Shown here: positions 12,824 to 23,579 of the stretch, in pieces
Position numbering within the stretch: the stretch's first letter is position 1
Layout of the letters: every line of letters starts with the position of its first letter
NCBI GenBank assembly: GCA_033065855.1
Contig: JAVXUO010000113.1
Span: 1-64,000 of the forward strand
From: Escallonia rubra
Lineage: Eukaryota > Streptophyta > Magnoliopsida > Escalloniales > Escalloniaceae
Reading direction: 5' to 3'
DNA: 64,000 nucleotides
The notes under the pieces: generated by a model
What the model was told of the DNA's origin: nothing
The model's input: the letters and a program-made list of their open reading frames with translations, nothing else
The model's database searches: none
Program-made: the position numbers and the translations under genes

Positions 12824-13110
12824 GATTTTCATTCGGAGGAAAAGATTTTCATTCGATTGAATTCTTCAGTCCTCGATTGTCTGATTTTTAAACTTGATTT
12901 TCATTCGAAGGAAAATACTTTCATTCGACTAAATCCTTCAGTCCTCAATTGTCTCATTTTATACTTAGTTTTCATTCGAAGGAAAAGTCTTTTATTGGAC
13001 TGAATCCTTCAGTCCTCGTTTGTTTGATATTAAACATGGTTTTCATTCGAAGAATTTTTTTTCATTCGAAGTCTTTGCTTTTCATTTGACTAAATGTTTC
13101 AGTGGCACCA
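12824..13110. repeat. 72-bp tandem repeat in LTR U3
   Basis: Units begin at 12824, 12896, 12968 and about 13039 with (G)TTTTCATTCGAAGGAAAA and continue to a CTTCAGTCCTC block; the last unit is partial. The first 18 bp of each unit is nearly palindromic. The array sits about 150 bp upstream of a TATA box, the place where LTR enhancer repeats usually lie. Confidence 0.8.
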
Positions 13111-13258
13111 AAATATCTCTGTTCTTCAAATTGCTTCGAACAAATCTTGGATTCATTCGACCGAATTCTTCAGAGATCATTTAACTGAAAATTCCTTTGA
13201 ATGATTTTATTTATTCATTCAACCTTTATCTACTTTTCAATGGTCATATTCCTTCAAG

Positions 13259-13265
13259 TATAAAA
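13259..13265 (+). promoter_or_regulatory. TATA box of the Copia-like LTR
   Basis: TATAAAA within AAGTATAAAAGGGACTC, followed by a CT-rich leader. This is the expected spacing for an LTR U3/R boundary. Confidence 0.45.
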
Positions 13266-14595
13266 GGGACTCTTACAGAGTTTATTACGAACTTTTCTAA
13301 TCTCTAAAAAATCTCTCTCATTCTTCTCAAAAAGACTCTCTCAACTTATTCATACATCTCTATACTATTCCTTGAGTGAGTTCCTTGTTTGAGATATTAA
13401 ATAGCAAGCTTCTTGGTTAAGTTCTTTAAGGTTTCAGATCTTCCCACCTAAGAAAGCTTAGCTCATTTGTTTTTCATTGTAATATCTACTCATTGAGGAG
13501 TGTAAATTATATTTCAATTGTATTCTTCATTTTACTTATAATCGTTGAAAACCTTGAACAAGTTTCAGATCTGTACTGTGGTTTGAGATAGCACCCGAAG
13601 CTAGCTGATTAGTGAAAGGCTCGAGTAGGTTTCCCTTGTGTGGAGTGCTCGGGGACTGGATGTAGGCAGGTAGAGCCGAACCAATATAAATTTATGTGTC
13701 GATCTGTGATTGATGTTATCTTGTTAGCTAAAATTTTAAATTTCTGATTAGAGATATAAACACCTATTCACCCCCCAGTGTGTTTAGGGACCTACAATAA
13801 TATTGTTCAACGATCAATTGTTATTACTGTAGGCTCTAACTTTGAACAATATTAGTATCTTGACGAACTGCGTTGGTCCGACCTCATATCAGCTGGGTCA
13901 TGGTCCGCGTTTAGAGTCTTGTGGTCTTTTCTGCATTTTACTACAAAAATGTGTTGTTTTTCGGTGTCGTTCATTCGCACGCGAGTTCTCTTACCGTGGA
14001 GCTCTGTAGACACCCCATTTTTGTAGTTATTATTAATTACATAATAATTGATTTCATTTCTAATTAGACTGTATTATTAAGGGTCGGGCCTTATAATATA
14101 AATTTATTAATTTAATTTGGTCCAATTGTCAAACCTAGTTATTTAGTCCAGTTGTCTAATCCAAATGTCCCGTCCATTTGCTCGGTCCAATTGTTTAGTC
14201 CAGTTGTCAAGTCCACTTTAGTTTAGCAGTCCAAGTGTTCAGTCCAGCCAATTATGTCAATCTGGTCTATGTCTAGATAATGTTTTGCCTAGATGATTTA
14301 GGGAAAATTTTGTGAATTATCCTTGAGGCAACAGATTAGATCGATGATTTATATGATTTAGGAAGATAAATGCAAAATCTGGTACATCCCGTTTAGAAAA
14401 TCAGAGATAAATACCGAATAATGTCTCAAAATTTGAGAAAAAATATTATAATATTAGAGGCTGAACATGTCGATTTTCGACAAACTGGCCAATTAGTTCA
14501 CTTTTGTCAATTTATAATTTTTATTGAATATTTTGACTTATTTCCAAATTGCGGTTGACATAGTCATCTTTATCATTTTTTGGGCCCTATAGCAG

Positions 14596-14603
14596 TATAA
14601 ATA
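14596..14603 (+). promoter_or_regulatory. TATA box of the outer LTR
   Basis: TATAAATA in the context AGCAGTATAAATAGGCC, about 590 bp into the LTR, followed by a TTCATTTTCAGGGGTCTCAG leader. Confidence 0.45.
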
Positions 14604-15960
14604 GGCCTTCATTTTCAGGGGTCTCAGTTTAATCTCAACTCTTTTTCCCTTGAGATTTTATACCATTTCTTTTCGAAGTGGTATATCATCTCTTCGAAGG
14701 AAATAGCTCCTCATATTCACTTAAAAAGTTTCTTAATCTCCAGCATTGTGGATCCTTCAGAGAGCATTCTCCAGTCGTCCATACAAGCATATTCGCGAGG
14801 TAAATTTTGTAGCTTTCTAGTCTAGTTCATTAGTCTAGAATTATCTCCTATTTCCCGCGGTCACATTTTATTTCAAAATCATAAAAAAATCATTTTCGCT
14901 TCTTAATACAAGTCTAAGATCAAAGTGTAGGTCACCTCTCGTAAGACCAGAGCCGAGTTATGATGGTTTTGATTCCAGTTTTGTAACAACCCCAAAATCT
15001 GAGGCTGGAGTTATGGTAAAAAATCCCAACTAATCATTTATTGGACCTTTAGTGACAAATTGGTGAGCATTATACACTATGATCCTTAGCGAAATTTTTT
15101 TTGGGAACCATAAGTTATAACTTAGCAGTAGCTAGAATAAGTGACATTTATTGAGATCTTTAGTGATGATTAGAGTAAACGACATTTTTGGAAAATAATT
15201 TAGCGACATATAAGTAATTATTTCGGTCTATAGTGATGATTGACGTGAGCAAAAATAAATATATATTAGCAACCTTTAGCAACAAATTTTTGAAAAAAAA
15301 AACCTAGACTATGTTATTTAATGATAGTAGCTATAGGCTATGTTAATTATGGTCTTTAGTAACGATTAGTGTGAGGATATTTTTTTTCAAGCTTAAGCGA
15401 CATTTTTATCAAACGACCATAATTGTAAATAAAACTGGGTGCAAAGGTTAATTAATGAAAATGAAGGGGCCAACTTAGGAAAACAAAATTTCGGCTGGTG
15501 TTATTACATAAAAGGAAATTCCAATGATTATCTGTTTCCTTTAATTGGTTACGACATCTATACTATACATATGCATAAATTATATACTTAGAAGGTCAAT
15601 AGAGAGAGGGAGCAGAGGAGAGAAATTTGGGGGCATTTTGGTTTCCCCATTTTCGGTTACTGCCAAAGAAATATAGAGAGAACAGAGAGTTACGTTTATA
15701 TAGAGAGAAAGAGACACAATTTTCGGTTACCGTTACAAACAGAGAGAGAGAGAGAGAGAGGGATCTGAACGAGAGGAACTGGGTGCCGGAATCCGGAGAT
15801 TTTGGATTTTGATCTCGGTAAGCTTCAATCCCATTTTTCTGCCTTTTAATTTTATGTTTTAGTGTAGAGTGTTGGTAATGTGTGTAAAATGGGAAAGGGG
15901 AAAGGAAAAGGGTATCATGAATGTTGGTGCGTAACAGTGTATAGCGGTGAATTGTGTAAA

Positions 15961-16204
15961 TATAGACAACCATGGCACATGGAACAATGGAGGAAAAAGG
16001 TTTATAAGTATCAGGTTACAAAGGGGAGTCTTGCAACAAGGGTAGTTGATAGGAAACAAGTGCATAGGACAATATATAAAGAAGAGATGCTACATCTCTT
16101 TGACCTTGGTGAAGATGGAAACCCAGATGCATTCACTGAACTGGGCCAAGAGAATAGAGAAAATATGACTGGTGGAGTTGGGAATTGTACAAAGCAGTGT
16201 AGTG
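15961..16204 (+). pseudogene. ATRX / CHR20-type SNF2 remodeller fragment
   Basis: About 80 codons are open in one frame. The translated core includes WRKKVYKYQVTKGSLATRVV, then D-R-K-Q-V-H-R-T-I, then K-E-E-M-L-H-L-F. This matches the segment just after the helicase C-terminal domain of ATRX proteins (human: YDRQVTKQSLSFRVVDQQQV), in its plant CHR20 form. ATRX family proteins are ATP-dependent remodellers acting on H3.3 chromatin. The rest of the gene, including both helicase lobes, is absent; upstream codons are glycine/lysine-rich and unrelated, and downstream codons run into TG-rich sequence before a stop. It lies inside the solo LTR, so it is probably a captured or inserted fragment, not a working gene. 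Confidence 0.75.
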
Positions 16205-16313
16205 TGTATATGAATTGTGTCTTAATGTGTGTGACTAGGTGTGTGCATCAGTGTATATGTGTGTGGGTTTGAGTGTGTAATGCAGAGGGAAGCAACTGCA
16301 AAACAGCCATGAG

Positions 16314-18804
16314 CAGTGGCGGAGCCAGGATAATTATTCAAGGTGGGCACAAGAGAAAAATTATCACAAAAATTAATTGTACATTAAACTTGAATCATAA
16401 AATTTTACAATTGACCACGACGAGGTCGCATCTTCTGAAAGCGATTAATGATTACATCATTTTGAATATCATCAAACAATTTTTTTTCAACATAAGTAAT
16501 CATACAATCATTCATAAACTCATCTCTGATTGAATTGCGCAATCGGGTCTTCACGATACTCATAGCGGAAAATGCCCTTTCCACAGTTGCGGTAGCGACA
16601 GGCAAAATTAAAGCCAAAGTTATAAGCTTATAAACTAATGGATACAAAATATTTTTTTTCTTTTCAACCATTTTCTCCGCAAGACCCGTGATACTATGAG
16701 TAGAAGTAGGAACATCGCTAACTTCCAAAGCACTTAACTCCGATCGTTTCGGAGAGATGCTTGAATTAACCTCTGGCATATTTTCAATCGGATTTTCATC
16801 CGTTGAAATAGCTCCCATTCTAGAATAGCTCCCATTCTAGAATTCTTCAAAGGAGGTTGCCCGTCAACATTTTCACCACTTTGATGATTAACGGATGATT
16901 CAATTGGACCCGGAACTACTTGAAAATATCTTTTCATGATTCAATACTTACAAAAAACCTATAACAATTATAAAAGAAACAGATAAGTGATGATTCAATA
17001 TATACACTATAATAGTCACACTAATACATAAGGAAGAATCAAATATTGAGTTTATATTAGTATATATTACAGTCATATACACTGCAATATCAGTTTACAC
17101 ACTCTTTATATATATGACTATATAACACACTGCCATTATAATTAATCACTAATCAGGACCTTGCAAAAATTAAAGATACACTGCCATATATATGGAGATT
17201 TAGAAGTACACTTCCAAAATTTAGAGATACACTGCCAAAAATTACAGCAACTGCCAAAAATTACAGCAACTACCATGAACTTGTCAATACACTGAGAGAT
17301 TGAAATTGAAAAACTCAAAAACATACATGCACTAGAATTCTAGAAATATTAAATCTAACTATCCAAATACAATTTATACTAGATAGATCAAATTAGATAC
17401 ACTCTATTCAGTCTATTGAGTTCGAATGGTGTAAATGAGAGTTCCAAATTTGCAGTATTCTCCAGGCTGTTGAGCTTGAGCATATTCCAAATTTGCAAAA
17501 TTTCTCCAGGTTCCAGGTTCACAGTTGACAATTCCCAATTCGAGCAGTATAATCCAAGTTCCATGTCCATTCCAATGATTCCACAATCCTCCCAATCCCA
17601 ACTGCAATTGTCAATTGCCAATTCCTAATTCTCTATTGCCACCACGAGCAGCACATGCCGCTTTATTGATCTGAAATTAAAAATATCAAGTAAAAATCTC
17701 AATCTCAATTTATATACATCCCACCACCACCGCAACGATTACGAACAGGCAGCAATTGCCACAAATCCAACTAGAAAACCTAATCTAAATATTCTAAGCT
17801 ATAAATTCCACGAGGCAATATTTGCCAAATGCTTAAACGTCAAATTTGAAATTGAAATAAAATCATAATCTAGTAGAGAATTGAGAAAATGAAACTGTTC
17901 AAACTTCAAAGAAATAAAAAAAATGCAAAGAAAATCTATGACGGTATGACCGGTGGACGATTTTACCTTTCTTTCTTTGATGTCAAAGTTGCTGCCGATT
18001 AGTGATGGTCGTTGTGCCGTGAGGCGTGACTGCGTGACCGATCGACCGGAACCGGAGAATGGCCCGTGATTCGTGAAGCCGGTGAAGAATGTGAAGTGGT
18101 GAACTGGTAAAGCCGTGAAATCCGTGAAGGGATCGAGGCCGATTTCCACAGATTATTGCTTAGGCCACTTGGAGCCTTCAGCCTTGGAACTTGCCGGACT
18201 TGGATAGTGAGAACTGAGAACTGAGAGGCAGAGACGGTGAGTCGGTGAGAGTTTGAGAGAGAGAGAGACTGTGAGAGAAAAATCAGATTTTTTGGGTACT
18301 TTCGTGGGTAGTGGGTGGCTTCTTGTTCTTCTTGGCAATCTTGGGAATGGTAATAGAAAGACTTTTTTATTGTGTTATTAGTTAATGGCTGCCTTGGGAG
18401 AGTCTCAAAGGAAGAGAATGATCAAAAAGTCTTGGGCAGCCGTAATTGAACTTGGAAATGTGTGTGAGAGAGAGACTTTTTTATTGTTTAAATGACATTG
18501 GGAAATGAAAACAAGGAAACATTTATCTTTATGTATCTGTTTTATATCTTAACATTATTTATTTGGTGTTGGGTTTTAACACATTTGTGTGTAAATTTTA
18601 CATTAAAATTGACTAAAAAGATAGTTTTTACATAATTTTTTTAAAATTTTGAATATTCTAACACATAAAATGATTAATAAGATATCTCTTTAAACTATTT
18701 TTAAAACTTTTAGGTGGACACTTTTATCATTAATGTCAAAATACACTATGTAAAAAAAATTTCTCCTGGAATGGCACCTGTGCCCCCCGTCAGCTCCGCT
18801 TCTG
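16314..18804 (-). mobile_element. hAT transposon, internally deleted, 2.49 kb
   Basis: The left end is CAGTGGCGGAGCCAGG, and the complement of the right end is CAGAAGCGGAGCTGACGG. These are the CAGTGGCGGAGCCAG termini of a widespread plant hAT group. The perfect 8-bp duplication fixes both boundaries. The transposase is encoded on the minus strand with only its first and last parts left, so the element cannot move on its own. Its last 120 bp before the right TIR are shared with the two smaller MITEs at 34359-35198 and 52753-53654, which places all three in one family. Confidence 0.93.
16405..16937 (-). pseudogene. hAT transposase remnant (TTF/ZMYM1-like), N-terminus plus dimerisation domain
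   Basis: The frame starting at 16937 begins MKRYFQVVPGPIESSVN and continues to QPPLKNSR, matching the N-terminus of plant TTF-type/ZMYM1-like hAT transposases. From about 16670 to 16405 the frame has YPLVYKLITLALILPVATAT, then VERAFSAMSIVKTRLRN, ending RPRRGQL. That is the hAT C-terminal dimerisation domain. The TTF zinc finger and the whole catalytic core, some hundreds of residues in a full-length enzyme, are missing. A 17-bp tandem duplication (16811-16827 repeated at 16828-16844) separates the two parts into different frames. It catalyses nothing; the dimerisation part alone could still be read if transcribed. Confidence 0.9.
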
Positions 18805-19998
18805 GCCATGAGTGGACCTGTCTGTATGTGTGAGCGTGAGCTTCTGGTCTGTGGGCAGAGAATGGAAAGGAAGAAGAAGAAAAAGTGGGTAAGTGGGTTG
18901 TGAAGTGGAGTGGTACACTGTGCTTACACAGTTGTACCACGTGGCTGTTGGGTATTGTCGGATTGTTGAAAACTTCTGAAACTTTACATAAAAGTTTTTA
19001 AGGGGGTATAAGAATTACTGTTAAAATTTCAGATTTTTCTAATATCGTTTGATATTTTTAATATTTTTTGAAACTTCAGTTTCTGTAAAATTAGTTTGGA
19101 GCCTTTAAAATTCTTAATAAATTTTGGGAAAATTACTGTAATGATTTTATGATACAAATAAGTTTCAGTTAAATTTTCATAATTTTTAGAGTTTATTTGT
19201 TACTAAATCTATATCATATTTGCTTTAGCAAAACATATGATTTTAAAATGGTTTCGGTACTTTTTAAATCCTAATTTCAGTTTTAGTATTTTTCCTATAT
19301 ATTATGATACTGTCATGAAAATTATGGGAATTTGATTTGAGCTAGAAGTATTAATTGTTATTTTGGGCTTTTTCTTGTATTTAAGAAAATTGTTTTTAAT
19401 TCGAAAATATTCAAAAATTCAGAAAATTTATATTGTAACTTGTTATGCTGTTTTAAGGTATAAAATTATTTTATAAACATTTATTTTATGAATTTTAGAG
19501 TATCTTAAAGCGTTATAGAGTGTGCAGGGTTATTAGTTAGGTTTAGCCGTTCGATGGATCCGATTTGTTTTCGTATATGTTAAGAGTGTCAGAGTGAGTA
19601 ACGATTATGAATTAGCATTAGATTAATTGTTTTGTGAGGTTAGGTTGTATTCTAATAATTAATCTGCCAATTTATGTTAATTCGAGGTTTGTACAAGGTT
19701 GAATAGCAGTGAGCGCATTTCATGGATTGAGGTAAGAGATTTCTTCCAAAACCCTATTTCATCTAGTTGACATCGTAAATATTCTTTCTAAATTTTTATT
19801 GATACTTCCATTGGACTCAGTTATAATTGTGATGAAATTGCATCGATTGCCATTAATATCCTATTTTGAGCCTTATGTTTTATTGAAATTCATATTCGAT
19901 GTTACGTATTTATTTCTCGTTGTGCATCGAATAAATCATTGCATCATCAATTATTGCACTCTGCATATTGACATGAGTTAGTGTATTGTTGGAGTTAT

Positions 19999-20230
19999 AA
20001 GGATGGTCTGTATCGGATGTGATATAAGGATGGTCTGTATCGGGGGTGATATAAGGATGGTCTGTTATTGTCAGGAGATGCTAGTACCTTAAGGGTCTAG
20101 CTAGTGTTCATATGCATATGTAGCTACAGTGTTATTGAGCATCGCCTTTATGGCTTTGCTAAGTGATTACCCTGCACTGCCTGTGTGGCTTTGCTAAGTG
20201 TTTCCTTGCACTGCCTGTGTGGCTTTACAA
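19999..20230. repeat. Two short tandem repeats inside the LTR
   Basis: A unit of about 29 bp, ATAAGGATGGTCTGTATCGG plus a short tail, occurs three times at 19999-20070. A unit of about 37 bp ending TGTGGCTTTGCTAAG occurs about 2.5 times at 20139-20230. Both lie in the 3' part of the Tekay-like LTR. Confidence 0.7.
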
Positions 20231-21097
20231 ATTTACTCATGTTCAATATCATCTGCATCGTTTCAGTGTAATTGAAATTGTTGCTAATTGTATCTGGTTT
20301 GATTCAGGGGATTGAGTTGAATCGCTTCCCTATCATTTGAAGTGATATGTTGATAATTATTGTATTCACATTCCCTCTTATGGATTTTGAGCGACCTTAC
20401 TGAGCTCTCGAAAGCTCACTCTCCTTTTATGTTCTCTTCTGCAGGTATTAATTAACCATCAGTAGAAATTGGATTGGTTAGAGCTGGATGATGGAATTAG
20501 ATTAGATCTTTTTTTTTCTATTTACGTAAGCCCTACGAGGGAATCAGTGTGTAATCTATCTAATTGAATTCATTAATTTAGTTTTGCATTTAAACACGGT
20601 TAGTGAAGACTTTTAGAGTTCTGATATGAATATTATTGGGGTTTTCTTAGTGAAATTGAGATGATTGAATAAGTAAGCATTGATCGATTGAGTGCCTAAC
20701 GCTCCGGAAAATTTCGGGGTGTTACAAGTTTGTCCGATCAGATGCGTAGGCCGTTCGACCCCCGATGTCGAGTTCAATGCACTAATCTAAAAATAAACTT
20801 AGGGTTTATGTTATTGCATTTTTATATGTTATGTGTTTTAAAAGGCCAAAAATCAATGAAAATAAAGTAGAGACCAAAAGTGTATGGCAGATGCGTAACA
20901 CCCTCTCGTCATATTTAGTCCCCGAATCCATTTCTCTGTTTTCAATAAATTAATATTATTTTGGACACTTTTAAAGTCATTTCTAGGCATTTCTTATTTT
21001 CTTATTTTTGATTAAATAAAATGGCGACTCTTTAAAACCTTCCTTTCGAAGGGAATTTTTCCGAGGCAATTCGCTACACCTTGGTTTGGGGCTTACA

Positions 21098-21513
21098 ATG
21101 CTGTTACACATTTCGTGTGCGCATGTGCGCACAAAGAAAAAAACACACACACAATTTTAGTAATTGAATACTTTATTGGGTATATACAGCTTGCATGAAG
21201 TTTTTAATTTGACATAATTTTTGTTCATGCTTGTAACGAACTAGTCCACTGCCCCACCACAGGGTAATGCTCCCTAAAAAAGGCTAGCAAAGTAGGTACT
21301 TATAAAATCATAGGTACTCGCTAAGGTTTTATCACACATAGCCATAACCGTCCTCTTTGGAAAATATGTGGTATACCTAACTTACCCTTCATTGCCCCAA
21401 GCATTCTTTTGATGTGGGATATACCGAGGCTTGCCTTCGTTTCTCCTAATCATCGACAATCCAACTGGATAATCCAGTCCGAGCTTTTGAGTGTTAACTC
21501 TGATACCATCATT
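21098..21513 (-). other. Leader and primer-binding site of a Ty3-like element (minus strand)
   Basis: On the minus strand, TGGTATCAGAGTTAACAC (complement of 21492-21509) is a good match to the primer site complementary to initiator tRNA-Met. It sits 5 bases from the LTR end at 21514, as usual. The remaining 390 bp would be the untranslated leader. No coding sequence follows before the outer LTR boundary at 21097. Confidence 0.5.
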
Positions 21514-23060
21514 TGTCATGCCCCCGACCGGTAGGCGGACCTTCACATACTATTTCAAGATATTCCCGCTTATGAGAATATAACACCCAAAATATTTCAC
21601 AAAACTAAAATCTTAAAAGAGGTACTCAGAGCTCTAAAACATACCCGAAATCAAAACAGTCACATTACGCATCAATGTCTAACGATTACAACAAAAATCT
21701 GATAACAATAAGTACTTCCGAAGAATTGGGGTTCAAATAGCACGATAAATATTCTTGTTTGGGAATGTTAACCAAACAAAAACCAAATCAAAGTCAAAAC
21801 ACATGCTTGAATAATTAAACTAATTAGTAAATACGATACAATCACATAAAACGCGAGTGTAAAGCACGTTGACCTAAGGCATGCGAAGATTCTAAGTTCA
21901 AAGTTCGTATACGGGTAGCAATTGTCATATCATATCATGAAATCACGTTAATCTAAGTATGTGAAAGTTCTAAATCTTATTTCAATTTTAAAGGGGGTCA
22001 AATGGACATTAAAGTATTTCAAAGGCATCAGAGTCACAAAGCATCAAAGCTTTGCATTAAAAAATGAATAACACAATGATATCAGAAACTACTAGATTAT
22101 GAGCTCAAATAGAAGAGAGAGTTCAATGAAAGTGGAATTGACTGAATTTGAGTTAGTATGAGCTTGGTAATGCGAGAATTAAAGTATTATTATTATAGGC
22201 AAAAAGATTTACAAACTTTGTGAACCATTAGTTACTTGACATGTGGCAAGCCACCTCTGTCATTGCGCGGAAACTTCTCCTAAAAGGACTTGAAAATTAC
22301 TCGAAGAAATTGATTGGCAATGATCTGTAGTTGTTACTGGGCAACGCTAGCGTACAGAGAAGAAAGAAAAATAAGAATCGCAGTGCTACAGCCAATTGGC
22401 CAAACAGTAAAACGGCAAATGAACCATTATTAGCAGTGTAAAACGGAAAATATGCATAGCAAACGAGGCAAGAAAAGTTGTATGAAGGGTGTCAGAAGTC
22501 GATACAAAAAATAATATAAAGTAATGATAACAATTTTAACGAAAGATAAATATTATCAGTGAAATGAAAATCAGAGTAACTCAACTAATCAAAGGACATA
22601 ATGATATTGAAGTGGATGCGTACATGAAAGTCTTACCTCAATTCACACAATAATCTTCACAACGTTCTGTAAACTTCAAAAAAATAAAAAATAAATAAAA
22701 CCTAAATAACTGAACCAACCCACTTATATTAAAGTCTTCAAAAACACAATTATAATTTGATTACAATCCTCCTTATATTTGGGTTAGGATTACTTTCCAA
22801 TTATGGGTAGAAATTACAATCATCAAACCCTAGGTTTCCTATTCTCCTATTCCCTGTACGCCAAAACTGAAAGTATCGACAAAACTGAAATTTGACTAGC
22901 CCTTAAATCTCTAAGCCTAATAAATAACCAAAAGATCCTTAGAGATATATCACTAATTCAAAATACCCTAAAATAACTAAATTTGCGAAGGTAACCTAAA
23001 ACATAAAAATCAGTTATAACAAACTATTTGGGGTCTTAAAATGCAACTACTCACCCCCTC
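21514..23060 (-). mobile_element. Ty3-type LTR, minus strand
   Basis: The boundary TGTCATGCCCCCGACCGG next to the primer site marks the 3' end of a 5' LTR read on the minus strand. The LTR extends rightward to somewhere near 23060, where GGTGCATTGC may mark the other end. No target duplication is visible. It appears to be a lone 5' LTR plus leader of an old, broken copy. Confidence 0.4.
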
Positions 23061-23555
23061 TAGGTGCATTGCTGGGTTAACATGTACCAGATGCTCATTA
23101 TTATTATATAATAATTGAACTTACAATGCGAGCAAACTCAGTACAAATTAGAAGCAATAATCAATATTTACTGATTATCGAAACCGGAGTTACACCTACA
23201 TTAAAAATTATAATACTATCAAACGTAAAGGAGTAGGCTCCCATTGTTTGTTATATATGCAAGGCTCGTCAAGTTCCGCATAAATTTGTAACGTCATATT
23301 GCATCCTCAAACCCCATGTTTCAACTTCAAGAAACTTGCTCGAGTCTAAAAGAAATCTTCCCAAGTTATACACTTTGTGACTTTATGCTTGGACACAAAG
23401 CCTTTTTTCTTCTAAACACAAAAAGCTCCATGAATTGTTCCTTGTGGACATTGCTTGCTTATAAGTTTCACATATCAATTCGTTGGAACAAATAGAGTCC
23501 ATCTCAGCTTCCACGACAACTCCCTGCTTTTTATAATCAACGTCTAACTTCCCAT
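23061..23555. other. No feature seen
   Basis: AT-rich sequence between the Ty3 LTR and the LINE target duplication. I see no coding, RNA or repeat signal. Confidence 0.4.
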
Positions 23556-23579
23556 CCTTGTAGAGTCCAACTTCCTATC

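Larger units (their letters stand above)
12551..13794 (+). mobile_element. Copia-like LTR, 3' portion
   Basis: The segment contains a TATA box, a CT-rich leader, the GTGGAGTGCTCGGGGACTGG block and the closing TTCACCCCCCAGTG segment found near the 3' ends of SIRE/Tork-like Copia LTRs. It ends near GGGACCTACA at about 13794. The left boundary is not fixed; the LTR may start before the hairpin array. No primer site or coding region follows, so it is a solo or truncated LTR. Confidence 0.4.
16306..18812. repeat. 8-bp target duplication GCCATGAG around the hAT element
   Basis: GCCATGAG is present at 16306-16313 and 18805-18812, identical and directly adjacent to the element ends. Removing the element and one copy restores a continuous LTR sequence. 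Confidence 0.95.
14982..20726 (+). mobile_element. Ty3-type (Tekay-like) solo LTR, 3.25 kb plus hAT insertion
   Basis: It begins TGTAACAACCCC and ends TTTCGGGGTGTTACA, and is flanked by the 5-bp direct repeat AGTTT (14977-14981 and 20727-20731). Near the 3' end are GAGCTCTCGAAAGCTCACTC and TTCTGCAGG, typical of Tekay-like LTRs. Minus the hAT insertion the LTR is about 3.25 kb, within the range of this lineage. It sits inside the outer LTR and is therefore younger than it. An ATRX gene fragment lies inside. Confidence 0.8.
14005..21097 (+). mobile_element. Outer Ty3-type LTR (Tat-like), interrupted by a nested LTR
   Basis: It starts TGTAGACACCCCATTTTTG and ends TTGGTTTGGGGCTTACA; the two ends are short inverted matches as in LTRs. 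Without the nested 5.75-kb insertion it would be about 1.34 kb. A TATA box lies at 14596-14603. The closing portion (TAAAATGGCGACTC onward) resembles the LTR/primer-site area of Tat-lineage Ty3 elements. No matching 5-bp flanks were found, so it could be part of a larger rearranged copy. Confidence 0.5.

Noticed and set aside
15596-15973. Minus-strand frame of 125 codons overlapping the ATRX fragment
   Set aside because: It runs through (GA)n/(CT)n sequence and has no domain; the plus strand has the recognisable protein similarity.
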